Source: Bacteroidota bacterium
Lineage (GTDB): Bacteria; Bacteroidota; Bacteroidia; Bacteroidales; VadinHA17
Length of the DNA stretch: 8,869 nt
Reading direction: 5' to 3'
Assembly (NCBI GenBank): GCA_016868515.1
Contig: VGGM01000040.1
Span: 1-8,869 of the forward strand
This document shows positions 7,042 through 8,869 of the stretch, in pieces. The notes under the pieces are model-generated. The model saw nothing but the letters and a program-made list of their open reading frames with translations. It had not been told where the DNA came from and ran no database searches. The first letter of the stretch is position 1. Each line of letters opens with the position of its first letter. A program made the translations under genes and the position numbers.

Positions 7042-8869
7042 TTATCGCCAGGATCTGCTTTTATGCCTGTAAGCAGGCAACAGGTTGTTGATTACCTCAA
7101 TCTTCATCTGATTGCTGTATCTGAGATGGTAAAGACCCCAGTTTTCAAATCCGTCATTGTTGGAATCCTGCCGGAAATCGAACCTGGAATGCAGCAATTC
7201 AGGATTATGAACTTCAGGGTTCGCCAGAAACCGGTTTCCATGATACGCCAGCCCGCTGGCAAAGTATCTGGTTATGTCATATCCGATCCATGCAAAGCTT
7301 CCCTCCGAAGGTTCTGCCCTGAAAGTCGTCCGGAACCTGTCCAGAAATCTGAGCACAACCTCACGGTCGTAATCGATGTAGAATGGAGTAAAAATATTGA
7401 TACCAAGGTCAAAGAGGTATTGCAGTTCAATGTTGTCCTCGAGATTTCTTACAGAAGGGTAGCCATAGAGTATCAGACTGTTCTTCCTGTGCAATGTGTG
7501 AAGGTTCATGAGGGTTTCACTGATTGCAGCTTCATTTTCGGTGCCCAGGATAATGACATTATCAGTCAGGGGATTGAGAGTATGTGCCAGCCTGTTGAGA
7601 GTGTCGGTGGGTGATGATGACCAGCTCCGGTACAGCAACTGTTTAAAATTCACATCACCGATTTCGGTTCGGAAAGAGAGTTCACGCAATATCATATTCC
7701 TCAATTCAGCGCTCTCGTTTCCTGTAGAAGCAGTATCGGAATATATAAATACCAGGTTCTGGTCAAAGTGATTACCTATTGAAGCTGCAAGAGTCTCCTC
7801 AATTACGGCCTGCGATGGGTTGACGACGTAAAGAAGGTTATTTCCGCTAAGGACATTGTTGTTTCTTAACGGTACAGGTGAAACCACCGGGATGTTGTTC
7901 TGTCCGGCATAAGCAACAACCTTTTCAAGATTGTATGAGAAGATCGGGCCAATTATCAGGTCCATATTCCGTATCCGGCCCGAGTTGATTACGCCGCCGA
8001 CAATCGCTGAATCAGCCCTGGTGTCGAATGTATGGATCCTCACATCCATGCCTGCCGACCTGAGTTCATCGGCTGCTATCAGAATTCCCTCATACATCTC
8101 CAGAAAAGCTACCGACTGCGGGTATATCCATGTAAATGGTTTCTCCCTGATTCTCGGTCTCTGGGGATTGGTTGAGTCAATTTCAACCCTGGCGGCATTT
8201 TCAGGAAGGAACAGAGGAAGCATAACCGCTATGTCGATACTGCCCTTTAATGATGAAATATCAGTATAGCCTGCCGGCAAAACTACTTCCGGAACCGTAT
8301 CAGAGACAACTACTTCCGGAATAGTATCGGCAACAGCAGCCACTGTGACGGTAGCTAAACCCGTATCGTGCCTTCCGGGTATTCTTATAGCCTCACCCTC
8401 CCTGACAAATACTGCACCTCCGTTAGCCCTCCTCAGATCTCTGGCTGTGACTCCGAATTTCCTCGCAATCGTGGCAAGCGTCTCACCCGGCTTAACTATA
8501 TAGCTGGTAAATTCTTCCTGAGGGGGAGCTATTGAAACAACCGGAGCCTTGAAATCCTTTCTGGGTATCGCCAGTTCTGTTCCAATGGGAATATCGGCCG
8601 GATCAACCAGGGGATTTGCTTCGAGTATTGAAGCCTGTGATACATCATATCTTCTTGACAGAGAGTATATTGTCTCTCCGGCTGCAACTGTATGATAAAC
8701 GTACTTCGAAATATCCTTCACAGGGTCGGGAGTGGTTGTAACCTCCACCACCGGAATCTTAAGAACCTGACCCTCCTTAAGTCCGTAGAGTGCATCAGGG
8801 TTCTCGGCGTGAAGGGTTTCAACTGTAACGGAATAGGCCCGGGCTATAGAAAATGAAGTCTGCCCCTTA
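7042..8869 (-). CDS. LysM-repeat protein fused to a type I periplasmic-binding domain (5' end outside window)
   Basis: An envelope protein with LysM peptidoglycan-binding repeats and a receptor-like solute-binding domain. The frame is open to the right edge (608 residues visible). A GTG at 8751-8749 could start an ORF but would cut through a LysM repeat, so the true start and any signal peptide lie beyond 8869. Visible LysM units are a partial one ending in GLKEGQVLKIP (about 8866-8752), one with YHTVAAGETIYSLSRRYDVS (8697-8563), and one with YIVKPGETLATIARKFGVT (8502-8377). A Val/Pro-rich linker with a small duplication follows. From about 8241 to the end is a type I periplasmic-binding fold: IDIAVMLPLFLPENA, YEGILIAADELRSAGMDVRIHTFDT, a DLIIGPIFSYNLEKVVAYA segment, and NIPVVSPVPLRN. 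Fusions of this kind are familiar in Bacteroidota, but their ligand is not established. It likely leads the transcript containing the sigma factor, though a separate promoter in the 59-base gap is possible. Confidence 0.92.
   Translation of the reverse strand, partial: KGQTSFSIARAYSVTVETLHAENPDALYGLKEGQVLKIPVVEVTTTPDPVKDISKYVYHTVAAGETIYSLSRRYDVSQASILEANPLVDPADIPIGTELAIPRKDFKAPVVSIAPPQEEFTSYIVKPGETLATIARKFGVTARDLRRANGGAVFVREGEAIRIPGRHDTGLATVTVAAVADTIPEVVVSDTVPEVVLPAGYTDISSLKGSIDIAVMLPLFLPENAARVEIDSTNPQRPRIREKPFTWIYPQSVAFLEMYEGILIAADELRSAGMDVRIHTFDTRADSAIVGGVINSGRIRNMDLIIGPIFSYNLEKVVAYAGQNNIPVVSPVPLRNNNVLSGNNLLYVVNPSQAVIEETLAASIGNHFDQNLVFIYSDTASTGNESAELRNMILRELSFRTEIGDVNFKQLLYRSWSSSPTDTLNRLAHTLNPLTDNVIILGTENEAAISETLMNLHTLHRKNSLILYGYPSVRNLEDNIELQYLFDLGINIFTPFYIDYDREVVLRFLDRFRTTFRAEPSEGSFAWIGYDITRYFASGLAYHGNRFLANPEVHNPELLHSRFDFRQDSNNDGFENWGLYHLRYSNQMKIEVINNLLPAYRHKSRSWR
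8281..8334. repeat. 27-bp tandem duplication in the LysM-PBP linker
   Basis: Two adjacent 27-base units (8281-8307 and 8308-8334) begin with an identical 14-mer, AACTACTTCCGGAA, and match at about 22 of 27 positions. The unit is nine codons long and on the - strand encodes the repeated linker peptides DTIPEVVVS and DTVPEVVLP. It is a small in-frame expansion of the flexible spacer between the last LysM repeat and the periplasmic-binding domain. Confidence 0.8.

Noticed and set aside
7030..7614. A 194-codon + strand open frame opposite the LysM/PBP gene.
   Set aside because: It is antisense to the end of a clearly real gene, and its translation shows no domain, signal or composition typical of a protein.
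7042..8751. LysM gene starting at the GTG at 8751.
   Set aside because: The frame continues open to the window edge and encodes another LysM unit (ending GLKEGQVLKIP), so the GTG is internal.

Overview
The window looks like an ordinary chromosomal segment of an anaerobic or fermentative member of the Bacteroidota, probably Bacteroidales-like. That placement is an inference. It rests on the LysM plus periplasmic-binding-protein fusion, the ECF sigma factor followed by a small membrane protein and a Spy/CpxP-like protein, the large TPR protein of unknown role, the scarcity of good Shine-Dalgarno sites with A-rich leaders instead, and the presence of an [FeFe]-hydrogenase. No rRNA, tRNA, CRISPR array, insertion sequence or phage gene is visible.

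Left part (1-1338, + strand): the 3' end of an [FeFe]-hydrogenase catalytic subunit, whose 5' part lies outside the window. It is followed after 11 bases by a NuoE/HydC-type [2Fe-2S] subunit. Together they look like the tail of a multi-subunit NAD(H)-linked, possibly electron-bifurcating, hydrogenase operon. A strong intrinsic terminator for this operon (1410-1437) lies inside the 3' coding end of the convergent gene.

Middle part (1354-5542): a YgiQ-family radical SAM protein on the - strand and a 740-residue TPR protein on the + strand, diverging from a 124-base intergenic region (3196-3319).

Right part (5574-8869, - strand): four genes in one direction. Reading downstream, they are a LysM-repeat protein fused to a type I periplasmic-binding domain (5' end outside the window), an ECF sigma factor, a single-pass membrane protein in the position of an anti-sigma factor, and a membrane-anchored Spy/CpxP/CnrX-like periplasmic protein with a Met/His-rich tail. 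The gaps of 4 and 10 bases between the last three genes argue for one transcript. Their combined layout resembles the CnrH-CnrY-CnrX sigma/anti-sigma/sensor arrangement, and this is the most interesting hypothesis in the window. The rest of the content is mostly conserved housekeeping and energy metabolism.
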